In this document: positions 1-11,040 of the stretch, piece after piece
How positions within the stretch are numbered: the first letter of the stretch is position 1
Layout of the letters: each line of letters begins with the position of its first letter
From: Echiichthys vipera
Taxonomy: Eukaryota > Chordata > Actinopteri > Perciformes > Trachinidae
DNA: 64,000 nucleotides
Direction of reading: 5' to 3'
Assembly: GCA_963691815.1 (NCBI GenBank)
Contig: OY829645.1
Span: 3,844,001 to 3,908,000, forward strand
Translations under genes and position numbers: made by a program
Notes under the pieces: model-generated
Seen by the model: only the letters and a program-made list of their open reading frames with translations
What the model was told of the DNA's origin: nothing
Database searches by the model: none

Positions 1-362
1 GCTACCTGTAAAAAGAAGAGGGGGAGGGGGGGAAACAACTACAGGAGAGAGCAGATGATGGTTACTGTTCTGCAGTACAGTGATATAATGACATGGAGGG
101 TGAGGGACAGACAGAGATGAGAGAGACCATCTGGAGAGCAGGAACAGGACGGGAACAAGAAGCAGGAGATGTGTATGCATCGTCAACCACAACCCACCTG
201 TCTAGGCACATCCCGTCCCTATCTGACTGCTCCCAAGATGAGGAGAGAGAGAGAGCTGAGTGGAGAAGTGCAGTGCATCATGGGAGTTCCCCCAGCAGCC
301 TAATCCTATAGCAGCTAACTAAGGGATGATTGAGGAAGGTCCAGGACCCTCCTCAACCATCT

Positions 363-1699
363 CTATCTATAAGCTTTATCATAGAGGAATGTTTTAAGCC
401 TGATCTTAAATGTAGAAACTGTGTCTGCCTCCCGGACCCAAACTGGCAGCTGGTTCCATAAGAGAGGAGCCTGATAGCTGAAGGCTCTGCCTCCCATTCT
501 GCTCTTAGAGACTCTAGGAACCACAAGTAAACCAGCAGTTTGTGATCTAAGTGATCTTCTAGGATAATAGGGAACAATGAGCTCTTTGAGATATGATGGA
601 GCCAGGTCAATGAGGGCTTTATAGGTAAGCAGGAGGATTTTGTATTCTACTCTAGATTTTACAGAGAGCCAATGAAGAGAAGCCAATACAGGAGAAATAT
701 GATCTCTGGTCCTGCTTCCTCGTGCTGCAGCATTTTAGATTAGCTGAAGAGTTTTGATGGAGTTACTGGAACAACCTGATAGTAAAGAGTTACAGTAGTC
801 CAGTCTAGATGTGACAAATGCATGGATTAGCTTTTCAGCATCCTTTTTGGACAAGATGCTTCTGATTTTCGCAATATTGCGTAGGTAGAAAAAAGCTGTC
901 CTAGAGACCTGTCTTATGTGAGGGACAAAGGACATGTCCTCATCAAAGTTCTAGTCTCTGTAATAAGATCTTGTGATCAATTGTGTCAAATGCAGCACTA
1001 AGGTCCAGCAAGAGAAGAATGGAGGCAAGTCCATTATCTGAGGCCATAAGAAGGTCGTTGGTAACTCTCACTAGAGCTGTTTCTGTACTATGATGAGCTC
1101 TGAACCCTGACTGAAACTCTTCAAAACAGCTGATTCCTGTGCAGTTATTCACAGAGTTGAGCAGCGACAACTATTTCAAGGATTTTAGAAATAAAAGGGA
1201 GGTTTGATATGGATCTATAATTAGCTAGATCATCTGGGTCCAAAGTAGGTTTTTTAAGTAATGGATTAATCACTGCAACTTTAAATGCCTGTGGTACGTA
1301 GCCTGTTGCTAAAGACACATTGATCAGATCCAGGATGGAGGTGTCAATTAAAGGTAGGACTTTTTTAAAGAGCCTGGTTGGCACAGGGTCTAAGAGACAA
1401 GTTGCTGGTCTGGATGAAGAGACTGTTGAAGTCAGCTCAGAGAGATCTACAGGAGAAAATCTGTCCAGGTAAAAAACAGCTTTTACTGCAGATTCCAGGT
1501 CTGCTGCACCGCACATAGCATCAGTGCCACAAGTAGGACAAAGGTCAACAATGTTTCCACTGATGGTAGCAATTTTGTCAGTAAAGAAGCTCATTAAGTC
1601 ATTGCTGCTTAGAGTCATTGGAACAGACGTCTCAACAGAGCTGTGACTTTGTGTCAGCCTGGCTACAGTGCTGAACCTGCTGGTTCTTGTTTTCTTCAA
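363..1699 (-). pseudogene. L2-A reverse transcriptase, frame-broken
   Basis: Three overlapping minus-strand reading frames (1145-1699, 943-1170, 363-935) together cover the palm and C-terminal region of an L2-type reverse transcriptase. The N-terminal part shows the LLKKPTLDPDDLANYRSIS segment, then FQSGFRAHHSTETALVRV and LLDLSAAFDTIDHKIL (the first catalytic Asp block). The stretch carrying the YADD active-site box, present in copy 2 near 37510, is missing here because the sequence jumps from the FDTIDH block to the later VPHIRQ block. In an active element this protein would copy LINE RNA at a nicked target. This copy cannot. Confidence 0.85.
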
Positions 1700-1758
1700 T
1701 TAAAGAATACTAATAAAAAGTTCTGGCCTTACGGAGGGCTCTCTTATATTCTATCAAA

Positions 1759-2178
1759 TTATCTCTCCAGGCCAAGTGGAATTCCTCTTGCTTGGTGCAG
1801 CGCCACTTCCTTTCTAAAATCTGTGTTCGGGTATGTGAGTCGAAACTCTGCAAATCCACTTAGGAATTCAGAGTAAGGACCAGGTGTCCGATACACAGTG
1901 ACTATCAAAACTGTTTTTTGCATTTTCCAGTTTGGATGAGAGAGACTAAGAGCAAGACATTCAAATGAGCTATACTTAGGTTTAGGTTTAGGGTTGAGCA
2001 GTAAACTAGAGTTAAAGATGGCTGCAACCCCGCCTCCTTGGCCTGAGCCTCGAGGGATGTGAGCATTAATGTGAGTTGGAGGCGTTGATTCATTCAGACT
2101 AACAAAATCCTCCTGCTTTAACCAGATTTCAGTTGAACAAAACAGGTCAATGGTCTGATCAATTATCAAATCATTCAC
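1759..2178 (-). pseudogene. L2-A AP endonuclease remnant
   Basis: The frame contains the apurinic-endonuclease motifs of LINE ORF2: the ETWLKQEDF-type block (here mutated to STEIWLKQEDF), a GSGQGGGVAAIFN loop, and LIVTVYRTPGPYSEFL. The domain then breaks off before the later GDFNIHVD catalytic block, which the third copy retains near 57800. In active LINEs this domain nicks the target strand. The frame is lost before the reverse transcriptase begins at about 1700, so the protein is not continuous. Confidence 0.85.
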
Positions 2179-2452
2179 TATATCATATCATATCATTTAA
2201 GACTGATTCGGGTAGAAGTGATCTTATATTTAACAATCCACACTTGATAACCTTATTTTTTGATTCTGTTATTATAGATGTATTAATCTTGACTAGGTTG
2301 CTGTGAGTAATTCTTCTATTTGTATTAATACATCTGGGTAGTCGGGGAGCAGACACAGTTTCTATGAGCTTATAAGTGGGTGACCGCTGTAACTGAGGCG
2401 CAGAGAAGCGTGTAAGACTGCAACTCTGCCTCCTGGTCTCAACTCTGGATTA

Positions 2453-2737
2453 TCATGTTTTCGGTTGTCTAATAAACTCAGCCAGATTTCTGGATAAGAG
2501 AGCCGCTCCATCCAAAGTGGGATGGATGCCGTCTCTCCTAATCAGACCAGGTTTTCCCCAAAAACTGTTCCAATTCTCAACAAAGCCCACGTTGTTTGCT
2601 GGACACCACCTCGACAACCAGCGATTGAATGATGACATGCGGCTATACATGTCGTCATTGGTCACATTGGGTAGGGGACCAGAGAAAATTACGACAGTCC
2701 GACATCGTTTTGGCGTATGTACACACCGATTCAACAT
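2453..2737 (-). pseudogene. SGNH-like (esterase-type) end of L2 ORF1
   Basis: The translated segment has the C-terminal block of an SGNH-hydrolase-like fold: NNVGFVENWNSFW followed by RRDGIHPTLDGAALLSRNL, where the DGIHP box carries the Asp and His of the SGNH triad. Esterase domains are known in ORF1 of zebrafish L2 and of CR1 elements. The same block occurs upstream of the endonuclease in copy 3 (near 57000), which supports assigning it to the LINE and not to a cellular esterase. The N-terminal Gly-Asp-Ser part is absent. Confidence 0.75.
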
Positions 2738-2809
2738 TAACTTTAGTGATCTCTTTGAAAACTGCTTAAGAAAATTCTCACCAATCTTGGACTGACTGAG
2801 GGAAAAAAC

Positions 2810-3700
2810 CCTTTCTTGTGCAGCTGTGGAACCCTTTGCTTCACACTGCCCTCTTCTTCCTCCTCTTCAGAATCCTCTTCTTCTGTTCCATTCTTTGGGG
2901 GCTGCCAATCACCTGACCCCTCATCTTCAGAGGAACTCAGCTCAGAGCTCTGTTTTAGATTAGATAGTTATTTTCTCATTTAGGACACAAAAATCATTGT
3001 AAGCACAGATACTTCTTAAAACAACTCTTACCAGTCTGTTTCTGGGTGTGGGTAAAGGCCTTTTCTTTCGCAGCTGGGGAACCCTTCGTGTCCCACTGGT
3101 CTCCTCCTCCTCTTCAGAATCCTCTTCTTCTGTTCCATTCTTTGGGGGCTGCCAATCACCTGACCCCTCATCTTCAGAGGAACTCAGCTCAGAGCTCTGT
3201 TTTAGATTAGATAGTTATTTTTCTCATTTAGGACACAAAAATCATTGTAAGCACAGATACTTCTTAAAACAACTCTTACCAGTCTGTTTCTGGGTGTGGG
3301 TAAAGGCCTTTTCTTTCGCAGCTGGAGAACCCTTCGTGTCCCACTGGTCTCCTCCTCCTCTTCAGAATCCTCTTCTTCTATTCCATTCGTTTGGGGCTGC
3401 CAATCACCTGACCCCTCATCTTCAGAGGAACTCAGCTCAGAGCTCTGTTTTAGATTAGATAGTTATTTTTCTCATTTAGGACACAAAAATCATTTTAAGC
3501 ACAGATACTTCTTAAAACAACTCTTACCAGTCTGTTTCTGGGTGTGGGTAAAGGCCTTTTCTTTCGCAGCTGGGGAACCCTTCGTGTCCCACTGGTCTCC
3601 TCCTCCTCTTCAGAATCCTCTTCTTCTATTCCATTCGTTTGGGGCTGCCAATCACCGGATCCCTCATCTATAGAAGCTCTCATCTGTTTTAGATAAGCTA
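2810..3700 (-). repeat. Tandem 248-bp exon-plus-intron repeat
   Basis: The same block recurs with starts 248 bp apart (the CCAGTCTGTTTCTGGG landmark is at 3031, 3279 and 3527), with a partial diverged unit to the left. On the minus strand each unit is an exon plus its intron. The exon encodes an acidic stretch ending in a basic one: EGSGDWQPQTNG, a run of Glu/Asp, then RRVPQLRKKRPLPTPRNR. Copy B has one closely related unit (25985-26150) and two diverged ones, so the block was amplified in copy A after the duplication or lost from B. Confidence 0.85.
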
Positions 3701-4036
3701 GGACAGAGGATAGCTCTTTCTTGCACAGGTTTTGAACCCTTCCAGTCAATCGCTGCTCGTTTCCATGGTTCTTTTCAGATTCTTGCATTCCTTCCCTTGT
3801 GTCCTCCTGAGGTGATTCTGTCGCCACCTCATCATAGTCCACAGCTGCCCTCTTGCTCCTCTCTCTCTTTTTCTTTTTTTTTTTTTGCATAGCTTGACAC
3901 TGCCATCATCAGCAATGCTCTGCTCTGGACTGTGTCCTCTGTCAAGTCAGCCGCTGTAAAATGAAAGGTCGAAATCATGAACAGATATTACTCAAGCCAA
4001 CAGAATAGTTTTTTTATTTTCTAATGCTGAAGTCAC

Positions 4037-4731
4037 CTTGGTAAAGTCTTTTGGATGTTTGGGGATCATGACACATGAATGTTGCTGCCCTCTCATATTT
4101 TTTATGTCCTAGCTGCCGCTTGGCCTGATGGAAGAAATCATGCACAAAGTACATAAGATAAAAATGTGTCCTTGTCATAATAATAAAGACTTTAAAGGAA
4201 CAAAACGTGTCTTACAAAAGTGGCAACGGAAGAACGTAACATATTGAATGTGGGGCCAGGACCCAGATTCATTCCTTCCCAGGCATCCTTAAAATACTCT
4301 GGGAGTTTCAATAAGGGCCCTCCAACAGTGTTATGAAAAAACGTGGATGCCTCTGAGCCTCCCTCAATTTGACCACGAAGTCTGTTGTAACGTCTGAACC
4401 AGGCATACTCTTCTGGTTTCAGTGGTATGGCTGCTTGCCCAAAGTATCTCTGGGTTTTGAGCTGCTGAATCTATTTTTAAAAGACATTTGATTAGTGTTT
4501 TGAGCTTGTTAAACAATAGATGCATGTTGTGTTCACTTGTTTCATTTTAATATGTACTTACACGAATGACACGACAACCTCTTGTACTCTTTTCAGCAAT
4601 CTTGACCTCTTCCACGGTCATGTTGATAATAAAACCCTTACGATGTCCCGTTGTTGCAATAAGAAACCCACCAAGTAGTCCAAAAAACAGTGTGAGTTTC
4701 CTTGTGTTATGTGGTCTCTTTGCAAGATCAT
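4037..4731 (-). CDS. Tyrosine-recombinase catalytic exons of copy A
   Basis: Three exons (4731-4562, 4470-4216, 4124-4037) joined by GT-AG introns code for a continuous catalytic region. Visible motifs in order: ATTGHRKG (first catalytic Arg), LKTQRYFGQAAIPL (beta-hairpin Lys), FNMLRSSVATF (second Arg of the HxxR box, with the His position occupied by Asn), then AAKRQLG-type sequence, MCHDP (late His) and SKRLYQ with the presumed nucleophilic Tyr at 4043-4041. Such enzymes cut and rejoin DNA through a phosphotyrosine link. The Asn in HxxR is unusual but tolerated in some family members. Exon phases are consistent throughout. Whether it is expressed is unknown. Confidence 0.7.
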
Positions 4732-5905
4732 CTTTTAAAGAAGAACAACAAGTTGAGCGTTCAACGACAGACGCTTTTTAAAGTCTGTAGCTGATTTGAT
4801 CTATTTTCCACTACCATAACCCATCACCAAAGTTTCTAAATATAAGCCAATCTAAAAATTTTTAGGGCTGCTCAACAAAATTTTATTTATTATACAGAGT
4901 ATCAATTTACCAGAAAAGGCCATTTTAGTGCATTATGAATAGAAAAAACAAACAAATCCTCCTAGAGCAATCTGAGATGTTTGAACAACTGCTGTAACTA
5001 CTGATCCTTACCAAGTGCAGCATCAATTTGCTTTGGTGCCTCCTCTATGAAACCAGCATGTTTTATGGCCTTGACAAGATTGTCTGATGAACAAACAAAC
5101 AAAAAACAACTACTGTTCAGCATATATGTGTCTCAACCTCAATGATGAGATTTGCATTAATGGAGGGGAACACTTTACTTACCGGACTTAGTACGTTGCA
5201 CAAGCTGGTGTCCAACAACATCCCTGCCAATGTCTCGGACACGTGCACTAAGCTCTGCTGTCAGGGCTTTGATTGTCCTTTTACCAAGCCTCACACAATG
5301 CGGCTTCATATTGGAAAGATATTTTAAGAATGCCAAAACATTCCTTAAATAAATCTGTTGGGTTGTGGGTTTGAACCCTTTTTGTTGCAGGTTGGCTACA
5401 AACCTTAAAGGTCAAAAAAAGGTATTAGTTCATGTCCTCTCATAGTCAATAGACAATCACAGAAAATTCTGAAAATGCTGTAAACTTACCCTCTGACTCT
5501 TGATATATCCTGCAGGAACAATAAATTTCCATTTGGATTGGGGGAGTTTGCCATGAAGTGGAGAAAGTGGAGCACATGAGTGGCATGTTGCTTTGCATTT
5601 TTCTGAACTGTCCTTGGAGGGTTGACACCTTCCACATGCGCTTTAAAGTTGTTTACCAGTTTCACTGAGGGATGTACAAAATAATTAGACATTAAACAAT
5701 GGTAAACATGTAACAGTAAGATTCATAATCCTAAATGTTTTGATAGGAATGTGATATTCACCATAAGCGGGAGCATCTGTCGCTGGATATTTTGGCACAC
5801 GCTTATATTTCATAGCCTGGAAAATATAAATTGAGATGCAGACATCCAAACTTAATATCCAGAACTTGTCACATTGATATGTTAGTAGAATGAAATGACA
5901 CTCAC

Positions 5906-6469
5906 ATTTGTACGCATTGTTAAAGAATGTAGCTTCTTCAGCTCATCATTTCGTTCAATTTCGCATTCAAGCAGCTGCTTTGTCACACGAAGCTCTGTGA
6001 ACAGAAACTGACAATTTATACAACCATCTGCAGGCATCCTTGGAGGAAGGCTGAGGTGCTGAGATGAGGATGCTGTGGGTTTCAGCAGCAAAGGTGAAAG
6101 AGCAGTAACAGCAGTTGGCGATCCTCTTGAAGGGGACATGGATGGTCCACAGTCAGTGGGTCCCGGGTTCACAGAATCTGTGGCACTTAATACACTGGGG
6201 GCTACTTCTGTGTTACATGGTGATGGCAAAGCTACAGAATCTGCTGCATGTATGGCAGTGGACAGAGATAGTGCATTACTAATGGTAGTAGTTCTTTCAG
6301 ACGCCCTTGCAGCTATCTGCCTACGGACGGCCTCTTCGATGGTAGATCCATTTACTATATCCATATGTGATATGATTGGTGGTTGGGGATGCCTGGCCCT
6401 CAACAGTGCCAATTCCCTTCCAATATAGCTGTCCTTTGCCCTTTCAATATAAAGTTTAGCCATAGGTTT
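5906..6469 (-). CDS. Exon 5 of recombinase copy A: linker with CxxC
   Basis: A 564-nt exon, the same length as in copy B, open throughout. It begins KPMAKLYIERAKDSYIGREL, has a helical segment (EEAVRRQIAARASERT), a long Ser/Thr/Pro-rich stretch, and ends with GCINCQFLFTELRVTKQLLECEIERNDELKKL, a CxxC followed by a likely coiled coil. The two copies differ at only a few residues across 188 codons, showing that the duplication is young or conserved. The exon gives no catalytic clue. It probably links the DNA-binding N-terminus to the recombinase core. Confidence 0.65.
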
Positions 6470-6919
6470 CTAAAAAAGAAAAGAAAAAGAGGACAACATT
6501 GCTTTAGATGTAAATTTATTTTGTCTAACTCTGTTCTACTTTATAGTTTCATACCTGATGTAATATCTTATCTACTTCTCCTTTGCTCTATTTTTTAAGG
6601 ATGACCAGCAAATCAATATAAATACAGCAGCCAAATACAAACCTTCAATCCATGGGCCTTTAACAGATGCTTGTCAAGTCTGTTTATATGTTTAGACTTG
6701 CATAAGTGAACTGGACAGTCCAGATTTGCCCTAAAACTGGGGAAATGACACCAATGGAAAAAAGCATATTATTAAGAGAATAGAGCATTGCCTTACTGAA
6801 CAGCAAAATGTTTTAAAAGTCCATGTAAATCCATTTATTATGGATTTACCAATGTAATATTTAAAAAGTCCATATTTCGTGTGTGTGTGTGTAAATGGTA
6901 ATATTTCCAAAACACTTAG

Positions 6920-7122
6920 TGTCTGTGAGACAACTTGCTTAAGAGACTGAGCTCTACTTTGTTTTTCACTTTCTCTGTGACTTTGAGATGCTGCATTATA
7001 TCCATGTATCTAAGTCCACAAATAGGACACTGATGCCCAGCTGTTTTATTGCGTGGCCTTCTTCTGGGGTGAGGACACTTTGCTTGCACAGGATTTGTCT
7101 GTACTTTGGCCTTCTGTGGTCC
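6920..7122 (-). CDS. Exon 3 of recombinase copy A: zinc-finger-like
   Basis: The exon encodes KCPHPRRRPRNKTAGHQCPICGLRYM followed by IMQHLKVTEKVKN, which has a CxxC pair and a downstream His as in C2H2-like fingers. A second Cys/His-rich block follows in the next exon (LDCPVHLHKLDKHLLKAH in copy B). Its acceptor CACAG at 7127-7123 is intact. Its donor is not: the position that reads GTAAGT in copy B reads CTAAGT here (6919-6918), so normal splicing of copy A should fail at this exon. Confidence 0.65.
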
Positions 7123-8011
7123 CTGTGATCAAATGAAAGAGATGTAAAAAATAATAATGATTTATAGAAATACAAACTTAATCATGTCATATTTTGCACT
7201 ACAATAAAGCAGATTGCTATTTGCTTTTTTTGTCCAAGAACAATGTTTTCAAATATAGTGGCATTATCTCACCTGATTGACAGTTAAAATGTTTTGCTTG
7301 TTATTGCTGTTAATTGTATTACTATGCACAGAACTGAATTGCTGAGGTTTGCACAATAACTGCTTTTGTTTGGAGATAATACACTGCTCCAAAAATAAAG
7401 GGAACACTAAAATAACACATCCTAGATCTGAATGAATAAAATATTAAATACTTTGTTCTTTACATAGTTGAATGTGCTAACAACAAAATCACTCAAAAAT
7501 GATCAATGTAAATCAAATGTTTTAACCCATGGAGGTCTGGATTTGAAGTCACGCTCAAAATAAAGAGGAAAACACACTACACACTGATCCAACTTTGTAT
7601 GATGTCCTTAAAACAAGTCAAAATGAGGCTCAGTAGTGTGTGGCCTCCATGAGCCTGTATGACCTCCCTACAACGCCTGGCCACTTTCCCGATGAGGTGG
7701 CGAATGGCCTCCTGGGGATCTCCTCCCAGACCTGGGGCCTCATGTACTAAGAATTGCGTGGCTTTCTTACTAAAACATGGCGTACGCTAGAATCCAGAAA
7801 CTGGCGTAAGCACAAAAAAATTCAGATGTATCAATGTGTGCGTACGCATGGATCCAAGGACTTTTCCTTTGTACATCCCAATCAACGTGGAATTGAGCGC
7901 ACATGCAGAAGTGCTAAACTCCTCCCTGTCCACGCCCCCATTTAAATATGCAAATCAATGTAAATAGGGCCTGCACCGGGGATTCCCTCTCTGCACTATC
8001 AGATTTAAACG

Positions 8012-8777
8012 ATGAGTAAAGGTAAGAAGCGCAACTTCAACGAGTCTAAGCTCGAAATTTTATTAAATGAAGTGGAGACCGAAGAGCGGTTTTATTTGGT
8101 AGCCTCTTTTCTGGGATAAACACAAAGAAAAAGACATTTCTGGGGAGTGTGTGTGTGAGGCAGTGAACGCTGTTGGGTCGGAGCAGCGCACAACCACTGA
8201 AATAAAAAAAAAAATGGTCCGACGTGAAGCGGAGGATTTCGGCCCACCGCCGAAGTATCACCGCAACGGGCGGGGTGACAGGAGGGGAGGAACTGACCCC
8301 CTTTTGATCAGAGAGTGGCGGCTATTGTGGAGGGAACAGCTCTAAGCGGAGTTGTGGGGGGCCATGAAGGCGACACAGATCATCCTCAAGGTAAATGTGT
8401 TAAACTCAGAAATGTCATTATACTAGGCTGCTCACATTACACATGCTCGTGCGTTAAGTTGCCAGGATATAAACACATTGACTCATGTTTAATTACTTCA
8501 TTTTTTTTATTATTATTTCTCAATAGACGATGAGACAGGAGAGGGCTCCTCCCTCTGCACCGTGCGCCCTGTCGTCTCCACTGGCTCCTCCAGCACCACG
8601 CGCCCCGGCGACTCCACGCCAGCTGACGTCCGCCCGACTGGCCGTGTCCTTTCACAAGCTGTGCTGGAATCACAGGAGGAAATAGTGAGAGCAATCCGTG
8701 GCGTCAGTGATCTTCTAGATCAAATTGTCATTGCACTGGGAGATATTTATCATGCAATAAATGCACGTACAAAGTAA
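8012..8777 (+). pseudogene. Myb/SANT-like protein of Harbinger copy 1
   Basis: ATG at 8012 opens MSKGKKRNFNESKLEILLNEVE, the start of a NAIF1-type Myb/SANT-like DNA-binding domain that partners the Harbinger transposase. The frame then shifts: the LFGSLFSGINTKKK segment lies in a second frame and CEAVNAVGSEQRTTTEI in a third. A later exon (8526-8777) encodes the TGRVLSQAVLESQEEIVRAIRGVSDLL helix. Copy 2 shows the same breaks near the N-terminus, so the defect was inherited by both copies. Confidence 0.7.
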
Positions 8778-8799
8778 ATCGTGTCCTTGCCTCTTTACA

Positions 8800-9144
8800 T
8801 CATTGAAATCAGACGCTGACGGGCCCGTATCGCTTTGCGGGGTGGGTCGAGGTTGACGGGTCCGGCATCCGGTTCCTCTGGTGGGGGGGATGTGCTCTGG
8901 CAGTGGTATGCCATGGCGGTGTGCCAAGTTGTGCAGGACACCATAGGCCAGCACGATGCGGCACACCTTCTCAGGTGTGTACAGCAGCACCCCGCCCGAC
9001 CTGTCTAGACAGCGCCAGCGCCCCTTCAATAGGTCAATTGCCCTCTCAACCACTGCCCGAGTTCGGGAATGGCGGTCGTTGTATCTCCCCTCTTGGTCGG
9101 TGCCGGGGTTAGTGAGAGGGGTCAACAGCCACGTTCTCAGGGGG

Positions 9145-9191
<47 letters not shown>

Positions 9192-9787
9192 CACACTACT
9201 GTTCGCGGGAAAAACAAACAGGACAAAATAACTGCATTACAAGGATTGACAAGACTGATCACACTTATATTAATGACTGCAGAGGTTCCAACTTTACGCA
9301 CGCGTTTATTGAGACGAATAATGAACACAAGGAGACATTCTTTTTTCACCAGGGAAAAAAACAAATACACATATTTGAATGCGCGTGTCCAAACGGGCAT
9401 TGTGCTGGTTTAAATTCGGGGCGCATTAAACGGATACATGATTTACTCACCGAGAAGCCACCCATCGCGCACCGTGCCAGCCTCCAACCTGTTACCAACC
9501 ATGCTATTGTTTAGATTGAACGAGTCATGCGTTGCCAGAAATCCCAGAGTGGTCAGCACCTGTGTGGGAATGGACAACCCCTGGCTCCTGGGCGTGTGTC
9601 GTTCTAAGTCTGGCCGCGGCTCCGCGCACAGCTCCAGTAACACTGGCCTCGGCAACCCGAAACGACTCATGAGCCAGTTGTCGTCATTTGCAAACAGATC
9701 TTCCCGCTCTCTAAACACCCTCTCACGGCTGACATAACCATTTGCGATGTCTTCTAACAAGGCCAAGGCTGCCATTGTTAATTCCAT
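8800..9787 (-). pseudogene. Harbinger transposase copy 1, deleted
   Basis: Exon 1 starts at 9787 (MELTMAALALLEDIANG) and follows the intact copy 2 protein until FLATHDSF, where about 110 residues including the first catalytic Asp block have been removed. The second Asp (HDSF) remains. The last exon (about 9150-8800) retains RAVVERAIDLLKGRW with the catalytic Glu, then loses frame. A (TA)n tract fills the intron-exon border. The element could move only with transposase supplied in trans. Confidence 0.88.
9149..9188. repeat. (TA)n microsatellite
   Basis: Twenty TA units in a row at the acceptor side of the transposase intron of Harbinger copy 1. The intron of copy 2 has no such tract at the corresponding place. 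Confidence 0.97.
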
Positions 9788-10414
9788 TTTTTATTAAATT
9801 GCGCATGCTTTTATATCCTTCTCCTTATTTTATATCCTTACGATTGCAAACACGTGTGTGTTAATTGTCCATTAATGTGTCTCTGATGCGCACATTACAC
9901 TGAGGATGAATTGTTTTCACATAACTAACAGTTTCCCAGCATCACCTCTAAGTGTCGCCAACGAAACAATAGCTGTAGAAACGTGCGTACGCCAGCCATG
10001 AAGTTTGCGTGGCGCACCGCACATTTCCACGGTCATTTCACTTTTGATACATCCGAACGTTGGCGTGGAAAATGGCGTACGCCACGTTTTTGTGCGTACG
10101 CAACATTGATACATGAGGCCCCTGGACTAAAGCATCCGCCAACTCCTGAACAGTCTGCAGTGCGACGTGGTGTTGGTAGATGGAGCGAGACATGATGTCC
10201 CAGATGTGCTCAATTGGATTCAGGTCTGGGGATGGGGTGTTTTGCTAATTGCCTATAATTTCCACCTGTTGTCTATCCCATTTGCACAACAGCATGTGAA
10301 ATTGATTGTCAAATCAGTGTTGCTTCCTAAGTGGACAGTTTGATTTCACAGAAGTGTGATTGACTTGGAGTTACATTGTGTTGTTTAAGTGTTTCCTATA
10401 TTTTTGGAGCAGTG

Positions 10415-10776
10415 TAGTTGCTCACACCTCATTTTTTTCACAAGTTGTCACAACCTCTTCTCTCCCTCTCTATTTTTGTATCACTATCATATTAAATTCA
10501 AGCCTATGTTCATGTGTTTCAGCTCAAGTTAATTTATTTGATTTATAAATTAAAAATATTATTTTTACATGTATATCCACAACTGCCTATTGACATAATA
10601 GTGTTTTACATTTAGCATTAACATTAAATATTTCCAGAAGCATCTTTAAAACAGCTATAATAATATGTTGAAATTGGTTCACATGTATTAACTTCAGTTG
10701 ATACTGACTATAGATTATACAACAACAATTAAGGACAATGTAGTGGATATAGGATTCTAAAGTTTTAAATTTTCAT
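10415..10776. other. Intron 2 remainder of recombinase copy A, no match in copy B
   Basis: AT-rich sequence between the Tc1 right end and exon 2 of copy A. I see no coding motif and no alignment to the equivalent intron of copy B, which suggests replacement or rearrangement here. Exon 2 (from 10777) shares only its first few bases with exon 2 of copy B. Confidence 0.5.
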
Positions 10777-11040
10777 TCTGCGGTTTGAAATAATTAATGT
10801 AGAACACTATCAGACACGTTCGTTTTAATGGGACGACAAGGTCAGGTGAGCTAACTTACCTCTTCATACTGCATTATTTTCCCTTGCTGTGACTGGGACT
10901 TCTCCAATTTCTGCACCGATTAACCACGTTGCGTCCGCCGCGGGTTTAATAGTTGCTATTAAGTGAGAATGTGTATGAAAGCATATCCAAGGAGACTGTG
11001 GGCGCGCACTTACGGTTATGGCGGCACTATGCAACTTTCT

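Larger units (their letters stand above)
1..2757 (-). mobile_element. L2/CR1-group LINE, family L2-A, copy 1
   Basis: A minus-strand LINE that runs off the left window edge inside its 3' UTR. Reading leftwards it holds an SGNH-like ORF1 tail, an AP endonuclease and a reverse transcriptase with the L2/CR1-type C-terminal segment (RLDYCNSLLSG, SLHWL, YKILLLTYKAL). The reading frame is broken between these blocks, so the copy is dead. Its right end at about 2757 abuts tyrosine-recombinase gene copy A, which it truncates: copy B continues for another kilobase where A meets this LINE. Two more copies of the family lie at 35877-38558 and 56850-58281. Confidence 0.9.
7735..10121. mobile_element. PIF/Harbinger transposon copy 1 (nested in Tc1)
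   Basis: Ends are GGGCCTCATGTA and its perfect complement TACATGAGGCCC, flanked by a CTG target duplication (7732-7734, 10122-10124). Removing the element and one CTG restores an uninterrupted Tc1 coding segment. Inside are a broken Myb/SANT-like gene on the plus strand from 8012 and a transposase on the minus strand with a large internal deletion. It is the inverted counterpart of the fuller copy at 12420-15341. Confidence 0.92.
7382..10414 (-). mobile_element. Tc1-like transposon, internally deleted, host of a Harbinger insertion
   Basis: Terminal inverted repeats CACTGCTCCAAAAATAAAGG (left) and its near complement ending GGAGCAGTG (right) are flanked by TA at 7380-7381 and 10415-10416. 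Transposase remnants on the minus strand are DLNPIEHIWDIMSRSI (about 10220-10170) and the C-terminus EEIPQEAIRHLIG (about 7730-7640). At about 10240 the 5' UTR is joined directly to the DLNPIEHIW region, so most of the transposase was deleted before the Harbinger element landed at 7735. The corresponding intron in recombinase copy B has no Tc1 insertion. Confidence 0.9.
2758..10886 (-). pseudogene. Multi-exon tyrosine-recombinase gene, copy A
   Basis: Minus-strand gene with at least 13 exons, matched exon by exon with copy B at 21019-27419. Exon 1 is 10886-10860 (ATG at 10874), exon 3 (zinc-finger-like) 7122-6920, exon 5 6469-5906, catalytic exons 10-12 4731-4562, 4470-4216 and 4124-4037, then acidic exons down to 2758. 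The catalytic exons are in frame and keep the Arg, Lys, Arg, His and Tyr set expected of a tyrosine recombinase. Damage is elsewhere: exon 2 runs into a stop, the exon 3 splice donor reads CT where B has GT, intron 2 carries a Tc1-like element, and an L2 LINE removes the 3' end. I do not recognise a named family. A Crypton-like or domesticated recombinase is the nearest guess. Confidence 0.7.

Noticed and set aside
2453..2737. Cellular SGNH esterase or lipase gene
   Set aside because: The block is part of L2 ORF1, repeated in front of the LINE endonuclease at 56960-57130, and lacks the N-terminal Gly-Asp-Ser part.
3048..3673. Ser-rich plus-strand frames of 125-136 aa
   Set aside because: They are antisense to the acidic exons of recombinase copy A. 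Splice sites and homology with copy B support the minus strand.
2810..3700. CRISPR-like array
   Set aside because: The 248-bp repeats are exon plus intron with no short repeat/unique spacer pattern, and the DNA is eukaryotic.
6075..6428. 117-aa plus-strand frame MGFSSKGERAVTAV, with an antisense partner at 22327-22680
   Set aside because: Antisense of recombinase exon 5. Its conservation in both copies only reflects the duplication.
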